This document shows positions 1 through 9,422 of a stretch of 64,000 nucleotides of DNA, piece by piece; the first letter of the stretch is position 1; every line of letters begins with the position of its first letter. The position numbers were made by a program, and so were the translations under genes. The DNA lies in NCBI RefSeq assembly GCF_030816115.1, contig NZ_JAUSXQ010000001.1:310001-374000 (forward strand), in the 5' to 3' direction. The stretch is from Chryseobacterium sp. W4I1. GTDB taxonomy: Bacteria; Bacteroidota; Bacteroidia; Flavobacteriales; Weeksellaceae. Below the pieces are notes generated by a model. That model was not told where the DNA came from, ran no database searches, and saw only the letters and a program-made list of their open reading frames with translations.

Positions 1-703
1 CCAACGGTTTGATCTGTTCAAATTTCACATCTCCCACAATCACTAAATAAGCATTATCTGGAGCGTAGTATTTTTTGTAAACGTTTTGTACGTCAGCCAG
101 CTGGATCTTATTAATAGATTCCACGGTTTCAAATTCACCTCTTGCTGTATTTTTACCATACATTAGGGCATTAGAAACCTTTGAAGCGATAGCAGAAGCA
201 TTCTTTTCTTCAGACTTCAGACCTTCAATAGCTCTTTCTTTTGAATTCTGAATTTCTTCCGCAGAAAACTTAGGATTAATAATCGCATCGGCCATTAAAC
301 CCAATACTTCAGGGAAATATTTTGAAAGAGAGTTGGCAAAAGCACCATTGGAAGAGAAGTTTAAGCTGGCTCCCAGATAATCTACTTTTTTGTTAAAATC
401 CTCTTTACTTAAGTTGGTCGTTCCGTTTTCCAGCTGTTCAGCCATGATAGAGCTTACACCCGTCACACTTCCTTCATTGAACGGAGGTCTGTCCATAGAA
501 AGTGTCGTATTTACTCTTGGTAATTTGTTGTTTTCCACAACCATTACTGTAAGACCGTTGCTTAGTTGGAAAGTCTTTGGTTTCGCAATGTTGATAGCAG
601 GAGTAGGTCCCGGTTTCGGCATTGCGTTAAGATCAATTTTTTGTGCTGAAATCGTTCCTGCGAAAAAAAACGCTGCAGCTATATATGTTAATTGCTTTTT
701 CAT
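1..703 (-). CDS. M16 family metallopeptidase-like protein, non-catalytic type (C-terminus cut by window edge)
   Basis: The reading frame starts at 703 with a Sec signal peptide (MKKQLTYIAAAFFFAGTISA) and stays open to base 1, so only about the N-terminal 234 residues are present. After the signal come the M16 features FQLSNGLTVMVVEN and PRVNTTLSMDRPP. Where the zinc site HxxEH should stand, the sequence reads SSIMAEQLENGT, so the zinc ligands are absent. It lies 50 bases downstream of a catalytic M16 gene on the same strand. Periplasmic M16B enzymes commonly work as a catalytic/non-catalytic pair, and this is inferred to be the non-catalytic partner. The C-terminal half is not visible. Confidence 0.88.
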   Translation of the reverse strand, partial: MKKQLTYIAAAFFFAGTISAQKIDLNAMPKPGPTPAINIAKPKTFQLSNGLTVMVVENNKLPRVNTTLSMDRPPFNEGSVTGVSSIMAEQLENGTTNLSKEDFNKKVDYLGASLNFSSNGAFANSLSKYFPEVLGLMADAIINPKFSAEEIQNSKERAIEGLKSEEKNASAIASKVSNALMYGKNTARGEFETVESINKIQLADVQNVYKKYYAPDNAYLVIVGDVKFEQIKPL

Positions 704-753
704 TTGTAAAAAATTTAATTTTTAATAATCATTAAACCTGGAAGTCTTAACGA

Positions 754-2067
754 TTACTTTTTTTCAGGAACGTAATTAATAATGACTCTTTGATTGGAAT
801 TAAGATACTTTTTAGCCGCATTCTGCAGATCCTGTCTTGTAATCGATCTGTAGATGTCGATTTCCTTATTGATCAGATTGGTATTCCCCATCAATACATG
901 ATTTGTTGCCAATGAAGCCGCAATTCCCTGAATACTTGAATTGGCATTCACAAACTGATTCTCATACTGGTTTTGAAGTTTCTGGTAATCTTCTTCAGAA
1001 ATCAGAGTTGTCTGGAGTTTTTTGATTTCCGTATCAATATCAGCCTGTAAAGTCTGTTTCGTAGTCTGTCCCATCGGGATGGCAAAGAATGCGAAAATAC
1101 TGTAATCTTCAAGCCCCTGGTTGAAAGCCTGTACAGCAAGCGCTTTTTTATCCTGATCAACTAATTTTTTATATAAAACTGAAGACTTACCGTTGCTCAG
1201 ATAAGATGAAAGCATGTCAAGAACATAAGCGTCTTTCTCTTTGTTGGCAGGAGTTCTGTACGCAAAAATGTAAGCAGGAAGCTGAATGTTCGGGTCTGTA
1301 GCCGTTACTTCTTTTTCCTGTGTGATTGGTGCGTCTTTCGGGAAGTCTTTTGGGTAAAGCGTTCCTTTTTGAATTCCGCCATAATATTCCTGAATCCATT
1401 TCTTGGTCTGCTCAGGTTTGATGTCTCCTGCAACTACTAATGTAGCATTGTTTGGAACGTAGTATTTCTTGTAGAAAGCCTGGAACTCCTCAAGTTTTGC
1501 AGAGTTGAGATCTTCCATAGAACCTATCGTAGGCCAGTTGTATGGGTGATTGGTAAATAAATTTTTCTGAATAGTTGGGAAAAGATTTCCATAAGGCTGG
1601 TTGTCCATTCTTAATCTTTTTTCCTCCTTTACAACCTCTCTTTGAGTATCTACTCCTATCTGGTTGATTAAAGCATGACGCATTCTTTCAGATTCCATCC
1701 AAAGACCAAGCTGCTCGTTGTTAGACGGGAACGTTTCATAATAATACGTTCGGTCATTTGTTGTGTTAGCGTTGTTTTGACCTCCGTTTGAAGAAACGAT
1801 CTTGAACCATTCACCTCTTTTGATATTGGGTGTTCCTTCAAATAAAAGATGTTCGAAGAAGTGGGCAAAACCTGTCCTTCCCTTTACTTCATCCTTCGCA
1901 CCTACATGATACATTACTCCTGTAGTGACTACCGGAGCAGAATTATCCTGGTGCAGAATTACGTGAAGACCGTTGGGAAGATCATACTCTTCAAATTTGA
2001 TTTGCTGTGCATTCAGTACCATTCCGAAGAAAGATGCAGCTGCCACAGAAAGAAGTCGCTTTTTCAT
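754..2067 (-). CDS. M16 family zinc metallopeptidase, catalytic subunit
   Basis: 437 residues. An N-terminal signal peptide (MKKRLLSVAAASFFGMVLNA) sends it to the periplasm. The inverted zinc motif HxxEH (HFFEH) is at residues 69-73, and a downstream acidic stretch near residues 143-149 (REVVKEEKR) supplies the third ligand expected in this family. The length fits M16B proteases with two lobes. It is followed 50 bases later by an M16 homologue without the zinc motif, so the two probably form one heteromeric peptidase that degrades small peptides. The physiological substrate cannot be told from sequence. Confidence 0.93.
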   Translation of the reverse strand: MKKRLLSVAAASFFGMVLNAQQIKFEEYDLPNGLHVILHQDNSAPVVTTGVMYHVGAKDEVKGRTGFAHFFEHLLFEGTPNIKRGEWFKIVSSNGGQNNANTTNDRTYYYETFPSNNEQLGLWMESERMRHALINQIGVDTQREVVKEEKRLRMDNQPYGNLFPTIQKNLFTNHPYNWPTIGSMEDLNSAKLEEFQAFYKKYYVPNNATLVVAGDIKPEQTKKWIQEYYGGIQKGTLYPKDFPKDAPITQEKEVTATDPNIQLPAYIFAYRTPANKEKDAYVLDMLSSYLSNGKSSVLYKKLVDQDKKALAVQAFNQGLEDYSIFAFFAIPMGQTTKQTLQADIDTEIKKLQTTLISEEDYQKLQNQYENQFVNANSSIQGIAASLATNHVLMGNTNLINKEIDIYRSITRQDLQNAAKKYLNSNQRVIINYVPEKK

Positions 2068-2176
2068 AAAGTAGAAATTGTTTTGTATAAATTAGTAGGG
2101 AAAACACCGTATTTGTTACATAATTACTCTGCAATTTTTTTGATTTTTGTTTATTTGTAAAACTATTAACTCTATT

Positions 2177-3259
2177 ATGAGAATTTATTATACTTTACTT
2201 TTTCTTTTTCCCTTTTTTCTGATGCAGGCACAGGATATCATCGATCAGGATGCGTTGAAGAAATGCAGAAAAGAATTCAATAAAAAGACTTGCCTGTCCG
2301 ATGAAGACGGAGATGAAATTCCTTTTTATCTCGACCATTGCCCTAAAGAACAGGGTTCAACCGAGAATAAAGGCTGTCCATGGCCGGATGAAGATAAGGA
2401 TGGAGTTCTTGATAAGGATGATCAATGTCAGGATGTAGCAGGACCCATTGAAAATAATGGCTGTCCGTGGCTGGATACAGACGGAGACGGAATTCTGGAT
2501 AAAGATGATGCGTGTCCTACACAACCGGGAATGGCTGAAAATCTGGGTTGCCCGCCACGAAAAAGAGACTGCGGGAATTTATACGAACGGGAAAAAGAAC
2601 GCTACGAGAAAGATATTGAGCAGCTTAAAAACATGAATTTCAGCAATCTTTTTGATCTCATATCTGCAGATCCGGATTTTAAAACATTCTTTTTGCAACC
2701 TAAAAAAGTTCTTTTTCTAAGAAATTCTACCATAGGTGGTGGCCCTGAATGTGGAAATGATGCCTACTATGACTGTAAACATTATGAAAAGAACATCGGG
2801 TCTGAGATTTTTAATAAACTCTGGAGTAAAAGTAATTTTGCCAAATTCAGAAAGAAAACTGGAAACGGGATTATTATTCCTGTATCGAATTTGTTTGGAA
2901 GTGGAGAACTTTTTTTTGGCTGGGAAAATGATGAAAGTAATTTTTTCGTCACTACAGGAAATACGCCTTTTTACAAAGGAAAAATTAATGATGACGGAAA
3001 AGAAAATAATTTTTATTACGTATCCCCTCAAAAACCGTCCAAAGACTTATTTATAACTAGAAAAGATAATAAATTTGTTGATTTACAGGAGGTAAGTTTC
3101 GGAATTTCTATGATGCCGAAGTATAATGAAGATTCAAACTTAGGTTTCCTGATAAGATTAAGTTTTTCAGCTCCCAAATCAGGCTATTTCTCGCAACCGA
3201 CTAAATACTACCAATACAAAAACGGAAAATGGACGGTGACGAAAAATTTTAACGACTAA
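2177..3259 (+). CDS. secreted protein with thrombospondin type 3 (calcium-binding) repeats
   Basis: 360 residues. The start was placed at 2177 because it gives a clean signal peptide (MRIYYTLLFLFPFFLMQAQ); the upstream in-frame ATG at 2147 would put 10 polar residues before it. Residues about 45-135 hold three Asp-rich, Cys-containing units (DEDGDEIPFYLDHCP, DEDKDGVLDKDDQC, DTDGDGILDKDDACP), typical of thrombospondin type 3 calcium-binding repeats found next to OmpA or adhesin domains in Bacteroidota. The C-terminal 220 residues match no family I recognise and contain no OmpA-like peptidoglycan motif. The gene stands alone between divergent M16 genes and the helicase. Surface or periplasmic location is inferred. 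Confidence 0.75.
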   Translation: MRIYYTLLFLFPFFLMQAQDIIDQDALKKCRKEFNKKTCLSDEDGDEIPFYLDHCPKEQGSTENKGCPWPDEDKDGVLDKDDQCQDVAGPIENNGCPWLDTDGDGILDKDDACPTQPGMAENLGCPPRKRDCGNLYEREKERYEKDIEQLKNMNFSNLFDLISADPDFKTFFLQPKKVLFLRNSTIGGGPECGNDAYYDCKHYEKNIGSEIFNKLWSKSNFAKFRKKTGNGIIIPVSNLFGSGELFFGWENDESNFFVTTGNTPFYKGKINDDGKENNFYYVSPQKPSKDLFITRKDNKFVDLQEVSFGISMMPKYNEDSNLGFLIRLSFSAPKSGYFSQPTKYYQYKNGKWTVTKNFND

Positions 3260-3366
3260 ACCTTGCCGGAATAGACATCTCAATGTTTTACTTTCTATAA
3301 ATTAAACTCATAATTTGAATTGTCCTTTGAATACATTAATTTTGTGTTCCCAAAATTTTTTGCAGC

Positions 3367-5697
3367 ATGGATTATCTGAAAGGACTCAATGAATCACAAT
3401 ATGAAGCCGTTACCTCACTACAAGGACCTTTGATGGTGCTTGCGGGTGCCGGTTCCGGAAAAACACGTGTGCTTACCATGCGTATTGCCCACCTGATCCA
3501 CAACGGAATTGACCCTTTCAATATTCTGGCACTGACGTTTACCAATAAAGCGGCCCGTGAAATGAAAGACCGTATCGCAAAAGTGGTAGGGGACAGCAAT
3601 GCAAGAAGCTTATGGATGGGAACTTTTCACTCAGTGTTTGCAAGAATTCTACGAATTGAAGGCCATTACCTGGGCTATCCGTCCAATTTTACCATCTATG
3701 ACCAGCAGGATGCCTTGAATGTTATCAGAAAAGTAATCAAAGACATGAATATTGATGCCGATCTTTATAAACCTAAAAAAGTTCAGGCAAGAATTTCTAC
3801 CTATAAGAATAACCTGATCACGGTAAAAGCTTATTTCAATAATCAGGAACTGATGGAAGCTGATGAAAAAGCAAATATGAAATTCATTGGAAAAATTTAC
3901 CAGAAATATGTAGAAGCCTGCTTCAAAAACGGAGCGATGGATTTTGATGATTTACTATTAAAAACCAATGAACTATTAACCCGTTTTCCTGAAGTGCTGG
4001 CAAAATACCAGGACAGGTTCAGGTATATCATGGTAGATGAGTACCAGGATACCAACCATTCCCAGTATCTTATTGTAAAAGCGCTGGCTTCAAAGTTTGA
4101 AAATATCTGCGTGGTAGGAGATGATGCGCAGTCCATTTACTCCTTCCGTGGTGCGAATATATATAACATCTTAAACTTTAAAAAGGATTATCCGGATGCG
4201 ATCACGGTTTCTCTGGAGCAGAATTACCGTTCAACCCAGAATATTGTGAATGCAGCCAACGTGGTTATTGCAAAAAACCTTCAGCAGTTCAAGAAAAACG
4301 TTTTCAGTGATAACGAAGAAGGAGATAAGATTAAAATATACCGTTCCCTTTCCGATGCTGATGAGGCCAACTTCGTTGCCGGAAATATATGGGAGCTGAG
4401 AAATACTGATCAGAGAAAATACAGCGATTTCTCAATTCTATACAGAACAAATTCACAGACCAGAGCATTTGAAGATGCGCTGAGACGTAAAAATATTCCT
4501 TATAAGGTTTATGGAGGACTTTCTTTCTATCAAAGGAAGGAGGTGAAAGACCTTATTGCTTATCTGCGTCTTCTGGTCAATGAAAATGATTCAGAAGCAC
4601 TGATGAGGATTATTAATTATCCTACGAGAGGAATTGGAGAAACCACCCAGAATAAACTGATTGTTTTTGCAGATTCCAATAATATTTCCATTTCTCAGGT
4701 TTTAAGCAATCTACCGATGTATGCGCCTCAATTAGGCTTAAATAATGGAGTTTTGACCAAGTTGAATGATTTCTGGTCTATGATCAAGGCTTTTCAGGTA
4801 TTGCTGAAAACAGATACTGCTTACAGTGTTGCTATGGAAGTTGCCAAACGCAGCGGCCTGATCAAATTCTTAAAAGACGATCAGACTCCGGAGGGAATTT
4901 CCCGTGTAGAGAACGTTCAGGAATTAATGAATTCAATGCAGGGGTTTATTGAAGAGCAAATGCAGCTTGAAGACGGTGACCCGAGCCTTCCGAATTTCCT
5001 TGAGAATATTGCTCTTTCAGCAGATACTCAGGATAAAAATACCGATGAAGATATGGTTTCATTAATGACCATTCACCTTTCTAAAGGCCTGGAATTTCCG
5101 GTGGTGCACCTGGTGGGACTTGAAGAAAACCTTTTCCCGAGCTTTATGAGTTCTGCGACAAGGGAAGATCTGGAGGAAGAAAGACGTCTGTTTTATGTTG
5201 CATTAACGAGAGCTGAAAAGCAGGTATTTTTCTCTTATGCTGTTTCCCGTTTTCAATGGGGGAAAATTACAGATGCGGAGCCTTCAAGATTTTTAAGTGA
5301 AATTGACGACCAGTATATTGAATTCTTAAATCCTGCTCTGGAAAAGAGATTTATTAATAATACCGGAATCAAATCCAATATTTTTGATGAACATCCTTCA
5401 GAGCAAAAAGCATTCAGAAGAGTTGAAAAGAAAACCATTGATAAGGGTGACAGTTCAAAACCTGCATCGGAAGTAAGAAAACTGAAACCTGTAAGTACCG
5501 CAAAAATTATTAATCCAAGCGGAGCCTCTTCACAGGACATTGAAGTAGGAGACAAAGTGAGACACGACCGTTTCGGAATCGGAGAAGTTTCTTTCCTGGA
5601 TGGTACTGATCCGCAGAACATCAAAGCCAAAGTGATTTTCATTCATGAGGGTGAGAAAAACCTCATTCTGAAATATGCCAAGCTGACGAAAATATAA
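3367..5697 (+). CDS. UvrD/PcrA-type ATP-dependent DNA helicase (superfamily 1)
   Basis: 776 residues, close to PcrA/UvrD length. It opens with the Q motif (LNESQYEAV), then Walker A AGAGSGKT at residues 26-33, motif Ia (ALTFTNKAAREMKDR), Walker B VDEYQDT near residue 224, motif III (VVGDDAQSIYSFRGA), motif IV-type EQNYRST, motif V (VSLMTIHLSKGLEF) and motif VI (LFYVALTRAEK). The last 60 residues (VGDKVRHDRFGIGEV) are the Tudor-like tail typical of PcrA, which contacts RNA polymerase. A cytoplasmic 3'-5' helicase for repair and replication-transcription conflicts is expected. Single-gene unit with a terminator at 5736-5765. Confidence 0.96.
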   Translation: MDYLKGLNESQYEAVTSLQGPLMVLAGAGSGKTRVLTMRIAHLIHNGIDPFNILALTFTNKAAREMKDRIAKVVGDSNARSLWMGTFHSVFARILRIEGHYLGYPSNFTIYDQQDALNVIRKVIKDMNIDADLYKPKKVQARISTYKNNLITVKAYFNNQELMEADEKANMKFIGKIYQKYVEACFKNGAMDFDDLLLKTNELLTRFPEVLAKYQDRFRYIMVDEYQDTNHSQYLIVKALASKFENICVVGDDAQSIYSFRGANIYNILNFKKDYPDAITVSLEQNYRSTQNIVNAANVVIAKNLQQFKKNVFSDNEEGDKIKIYRSLSDADEANFVAGNIWELRNTDQRKYSDFSILYRTNSQTRAFEDALRRKNIPYKVYGGLSFYQRKEVKDLIAYLRLLVNENDSEALMRIINYPTRGIGETTQNKLIVFADSNNISISQVLSNLPMYAPQLGLNNGVLTKLNDFWSMIKAFQVLLKTDTAYSVAMEVAKRSGLIKFLKDDQTPEGISRVENVQELMNSMQGFIEEQMQLEDGDPSLPNFLENIALSADTQDKNTDEDMVSLMTIHLSKGLEFPVVHLVGLEENLFPSFMSSATREDLEEERRLFYVALTRAEKQVFFSYAVSRFQWGKITDAEPSRFLSEIDDQYIEFLNPALEKRFINNTGIKSNIFDEHPSEQKAFRRVEKKTIDKGDSSKPASEVRKLKPVSTAKIINPSGASSQDIEVGDKVRHDRFGIGEVSFLDGTDPQNIKAKVIFIHEGEKNLILKYAKLTKI

Positions 5698-5735
5698 TAA
5701 TACATTTTCAGCATAGAAGCTGATATACTATTCAG

Positions 5736-5765
5736 AACGGATTCCATTTTGGGATCCGTTTTTTA
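5736..5765 (+). terminator. intrinsic terminator after the helicase gene
   Basis: Inverted repeat AACGGATTCC (5736-5745) and GGGATCCGTT (5751-5760), with one mismatch and a 5-base loop, runs into a T tract at 5759-5765. Confidence 0.8.
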
Positions 5766-5905
5766 TTAAATACAAATGACCCAAATGTTATCCATAAATA
5801 AACCCTTGTCGTCCTTAGTGCTGTTTATGAATTTGTGTAATGTTTGTTTAAAAGAAGTAATAGACCAAAACTATCTTAAATTTTCATAAAATTAAAGTCT
5901 ATTGA

Positions 5906-5937
5906 TTTTGTAGACTAATGAATTTGCTTTACATTTG
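5906..5937 (+). promoter_or_regulatory. Bacteroidota-type promoter of the TonB receptor gene
   Basis: TTTTG at 5906-5910, a 19-base spacer, then TACATTTG at 5930-5937. This matches the -33 TTTG / -7 TAnnTTTG consensus of the primary sigma factor in this phylum and lies 39 bases before the ATG at 5977. Confidence 0.72.
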
Positions 5938-5976
5938 CCACTCAAAAAAACATGAACTATAAATTGATGTAAGGGT

Positions 5977-8721
5977 ATGAAAAATAAAAAGACTATTTTA
6001 TCAGCTTCTGTTCTTTTCTTCCTCGGAACCTACGCTTTTGGGCAGGAAAAAGAAAAAGACAGCGTGAAAACCAATAATGTAGAAGAAGTCGTGGTGCTGG
6101 GCTCAAGAGCTGGTGCCAGATCAAAAACAGACAGCCCGGTTCCGGTGGATGTCTTTAATATCAAAGAAACGTCGGTAGTTCTCCCTCAATCAACTATAGG
6201 ACAGATCCTAAATGCAATAGCCCCATCTTTTACTTCCACCATTCAGACAAATTCAGACGGAACAGACCATTTGGATCCTGCTCAGCTGAGAGGGTTAGGT
6301 CCGGATCAGGTGCTGGTTTTGGTTAACGGAAAGAGAAGACATACTTCAGCATTGGTTAATGTGAACGGAACTCCCGGAAGAGGAACGGTAGGAACGGATT
6401 TAAACTCGATTCCTTCATTTGCATTAAACAGAATTGAAGTATTACGTGACGGTGCTTCGGCCCAATACGGATCTGATGCAATTGCCGGAGTGATCAACCT
6501 TGAACTGAAAAAAGACATCGGAAAACTTACCGGACAGATAAGTTACGGTGGAAATCTGACTCCCACAGCCAATGACCATACCGGGAATTTTGATGGCCAG
6601 AATATTCAGGTAGACCTTAATTACGGAAATAAAATCGGGAATAAAGGAGGTTTCTACAACATTACCTGGTCTTCACAGTTCAGAAATCCTACGTCAAGAG
6701 CCGGAGCCGAAAGTGGATCCATTTATAATGCTTATAATGCCATTGAAAAAAGAGCTCAAAATGATGGTGTCAATTTATCTTCCCTTTTTTCGAATATTAA
6801 TAGTATACCGAATTCCCAGCAGCTTATTAATTATATTCATCAGTACGCTCAGGGCGTAAGCTATTTTTCTCCGGAACTTCAGAATCAAATCCAGGGAGCA
6901 AATACCATCAGTGCTTTGCAGGGATTTTTAAAAGGAGATGTTACCGATCAGGAACTGGCTTACAGAGGACTGAGCAGAAAAGATTTCAATATGCAGGTGG
7001 GACAGTCAAAACTGAATAATCATCAGCTTTTTGCTAATATTGAAGTTCCCATTAATGATGACTGGAAAGTATATTCTTTCGGAGGATATAGCTTCAGACA
7101 CGGAACTTCCGGAGGATTTTACAGAAAACCTAACCAGAGCAGAACTTTTACAGGATTGTATCCAGATGGATATCTTCCACAGATCGGAACTGATATCCAG
7201 GATTTGTCGCTTTCCGCGGGAATTAAAGGCAACTGGAATGGATGGAATATTGATTTTAGCAATACATTCGGACAGAACTCATTCAATTATAATATTCAGG
7301 ACACAGGAAATACATCTTTACGTTTTGCATCTCCAAATGAGTTTGATGCAGGAGGTTTAAGATTCTCTCAAAACACGATCAATTTAGATTTCTCTAAAAA
7401 ATATGATGTATGGAGCGGAATTAATGTGGCTTTCGGAGCGGAACACCGGTATGAGAATTTTAAAATAACGCAGGGTGATGAAGCTTCATACACGACTTAT
7501 GACGCGGCAGGAAATGTGTGGAATAATAGCAGTCCGAGAGCTACGGATTTCTTTGGGAATACACTTCCCGGAGGATCACAGGTTTTCGGAGGTTTCAAGC
7601 CTGCTAATGCTATCGATAAAAACAGACAGGCAGTGGCAGCTTATGCAGATGTTGAATTTAATTTTACCAACTGGCTATTAGTAGATGCAGCGGCGAGATA
7701 TGAAAATTATTCAGATTTCGGATCTACCTTTAATTATAAGCTGGCTTCAAGAATCAAAGTAGCTCCTAATTTTAATGTGAGATTAGCGGGTTCTACAGGA
7801 TTCAGAGCACCTTCTATCCATCAGATCTATTATAATGTAACATCTACTCTGTTTGTTACCTCTCCTCAATTTCCAACAGGCGAGCTTTTGGATGTGGGAA
7901 CCTTTAGTAATGATTCAAAGATTGCGGAGCTGCTAGAAATCCCTAAACTAAAACAAGAGACCTCCAAATCTGCCAGCGTTGGATTTACGTACAGAATTCC
8001 TTCTGCAAGTCTGACTTTTACAGCAGACGGATATTTTACCAGGATCAACAACCGAATTATTTTGACCGACCAGTTCTTAAGATCAGATGTTCCAGCTGAC
8101 GCAAAGGCCGCTTTTGATGCCGAAAGAGTTAACGCAGCACAATTTTTCACCAATGCTATTGATACGGAAACAAAAGGACTTGATTTGGTGATTTCACATA
8201 ACGTAAGATTTTCAGGATTCAAACTGGATAATAGTTTAGCCGCAAATATCAGTGAGACCAGAAAAGTGGGTGCTACTCACTCTTCAGGGTTATTGCAGTC
8301 TCCAAATCTTGAGAAAATTTATTTTTCTGAAAAGTCAAGAGTGTATCTGGAAGAAGCGGTTCCTAGGGTAAAAGCAAGCCTGTCTCATACGCTTTCATGG
8401 AAAAATGCAAGTTTCTATCTGAGAAACACGTACTTTGGAAAAGTTACAGGTGCTGATGTGATTGATGTTAACGGTGACGGAATCATCGGATTCAATGAGC
8501 ATCAGCAGATCGGAGACAAAATTATTACCGATCTTTCTCTGGCGTACCAGTTTACAAAAAATATAGGATTAACCATTGGGGTGAATAATCTGTTCGATAT
8601 CTATCCGGATAAGAACCTTCCGGCATCTACCAATAATGACCAGTTTATTTATTCCCGTTCTACATCACAGTTTGGACAGAACGGGAGATATGTATTCTCA
8701 AGACTTAATTTTAATTTTTAA
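5977..8721 (+). CDS. TonB-dependent outer membrane receptor
   Basis: 914 residues with a signal peptide (MKNKKTILSASVLFFLGTYAFG). After it comes a TonB-box/plug region (VEEVVVLGSR; LRGLGPDQVLVLVNGKRRH; IEVLRDGASAQYGSDAIAGVINL at about 150-173). The rest forms a 22-strand barrel pattern ending in the aromatic residue of a typical outer-membrane terminus (YVFSRLNFNF). There is no CarboxypepD_reg domain in front of the plug and no SusD neighbour, so it is not a SusC. The substrate (siderophore, cobalamin, other) cannot be told. Monocistronic: own promoter at 5906-5937 and terminator at 8731-8763. Confidence 0.93.
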   Translation: MKNKKTILSASVLFFLGTYAFGQEKEKDSVKTNNVEEVVVLGSRAGARSKTDSPVPVDVFNIKETSVVLPQSTIGQILNAIAPSFTSTIQTNSDGTDHLDPAQLRGLGPDQVLVLVNGKRRHTSALVNVNGTPGRGTVGTDLNSIPSFALNRIEVLRDGASAQYGSDAIAGVINLELKKDIGKLTGQISYGGNLTPTANDHTGNFDGQNIQVDLNYGNKIGNKGGFYNITWSSQFRNPTSRAGAESGSIYNAYNAIEKRAQNDGVNLSSLFSNINSIPNSQQLINYIHQYAQGVSYFSPELQNQIQGANTISALQGFLKGDVTDQELAYRGLSRKDFNMQVGQSKLNNHQLFANIEVPINDDWKVYSFGGYSFRHGTSGGFYRKPNQSRTFTGLYPDGYLPQIGTDIQDLSLSAGIKGNWNGWNIDFSNTFGQNSFNYNIQDTGNTSLRFASPNEFDAGGLRFSQNTINLDFSKKYDVWSGINVAFGAEHRYENFKITQGDEASYTTYDAAGNVWNNSSPRATDFFGNTLPGGSQVFGGFKPANAIDKNRQAVAAYADVEFNFTNWLLVDAAARYENYSDFGSTFNYKLASRIKVAPNFNVRLAGSTGFRAPSIHQIYYNVTSTLFVTSPQFPTGELLDVGTFSNDSKIAELLEIPKLKQETSKSASVGFTYRIPSASLTFTADGYFTRINNRIILTDQFLRSDVPADAKAAFDAERVNAAQFFTNAIDTETKGLDLVISHNVRFSGFKLDNSLAANISETRKVGATHSSGLLQSPNLEKIYFSEKSRVYLEEAVPRVKASLSHTLSWKNASFYLRNTYFGKVTGADVIDVNGDGIIGFNEHQQIGDKIITDLSLAYQFTKNIGLTIGVNNLFDIYPDKNLPASTNNDQFIYSRSTSQFGQNGRYVFSRLNFNF

Positions 8722-8730
8722 GTGATATAA

Positions 8731-8763
8731 AAAGCGGATTCAAATTTTTGAATCCGCTTTTTA
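8731..8763. terminator. bidirectional terminator between the TonB receptor and tenA
   Basis: Perfect 14-base arms, AAAGCGGATTCAAA (8731-8744) and its complement (8747-8760), are flanked by A and T runs. It sits between two convergent genes and can serve both. Confidence 0.85.
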
Positions 8764-8771
8764 TTTTTAAT

Positions 8772-9422
8772 CTATTCCCATGTTTTCAACTCATAAGCGC
8801 CTTCCCAGAAATGAAATTCCATTCTCGTTGACATTATAAATGCTTCGGTCATTTTTTTTCGGGTCTCTTCCGTACTGTTCTCAGCCAACCGGTCGCAGAT
8901 CGCAATAGCCTGATCTACGGCAACAGAAAATTCATCCCCGCCATACGTATCAATCCACTTTTGATAAGGATTATTGATCGCATTTTGATTGTTGTAAATA
9001 TAATCTCCCACTTCTCTGTAAATCCAGAAGCAGGGAAGCACTGCCGCCACGGCAACTTCTACAGATTCTAAAGCTGCGGTACTTCTCAGGAAGTGAATAT
9101 AATGATGACAGGCCGGTTCTAATATTCCTTTATCTGTAACGCCAAAATCTACAAAATAAGATTCATGCAAAGCATTTTCCACGACAATGGCATTTTCTGC
9201 AAAGCGCATAAAGGTAAGCACATCCTGAAGATCCTGAATTTTGGCAGCGATCAGTGAAAGCGTTCTTCCAAAGTGTTCAAGATATAAAGAATCCTGAGCC
9301 ATATAAAACCGGAATTTTTCCTGTGGCAAAGTGCCGCCTGATAGTTCTTTAATAAATGGCATTTCCAAAATAGATTTGTAGCGTTCTTCTATAGCTTGCC
9401 AGGTGTATTCAGACCATTTCAT
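8772..9422 (-). CDS. tenA: thiaminase II / aminopyrimidine aminohydrolase TenA
   Basis: 216 residues, the usual TenA length. TenA hydrolyses aminopyrimidine breakdown products of thiamine to HMP, feeding salvage. The all-helical family signatures are visible: N-terminal FRFYMAQDSLYLEHFGRTL, the active-site Cys in EPACHHYIHF near residue 135, and the C-terminal Glu in EFHFWEGAY near residue 207. It is last in the thiM-thiE-thiD-tenA operon and its start overlaps thiD by 14 bases, indicating translational coupling. Control is through the TPP riboswitch at 11741-11816. Confidence 0.94.
   Translation of the reverse strand: MKWSEYTWQAIEERYKSILEMPFIKELSGGTLPQEKFRFYMAQDSLYLEHFGRTLSLIAAKIQDLQDVLTFMRFAENAIVVENALHESYFVDFGVTDKGILEPACHHYIHFLRSTAALESVEVAVAAVLPCFWIYREVGDYIYNNQNAINNPYQKWIDTYGGDEFSVAVDQAIAICDRLAENSTEETRKKMTEAFIMSTRMEFHFWEGAYELKTWE

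Noticed and set aside
390..725. Plus-strand ORF of 111 codons at the left end
   Set aside because: It lies antiparallel to the M16 gene whose signal peptide and motifs are clear; its product shows no family pattern.
5977..8721. SusC/SusD-type polysaccharide uptake system
   Set aside because: The receptor lacks the SusC N-terminal extension and there is no SusD gene or glycoside hydrolase nearby.
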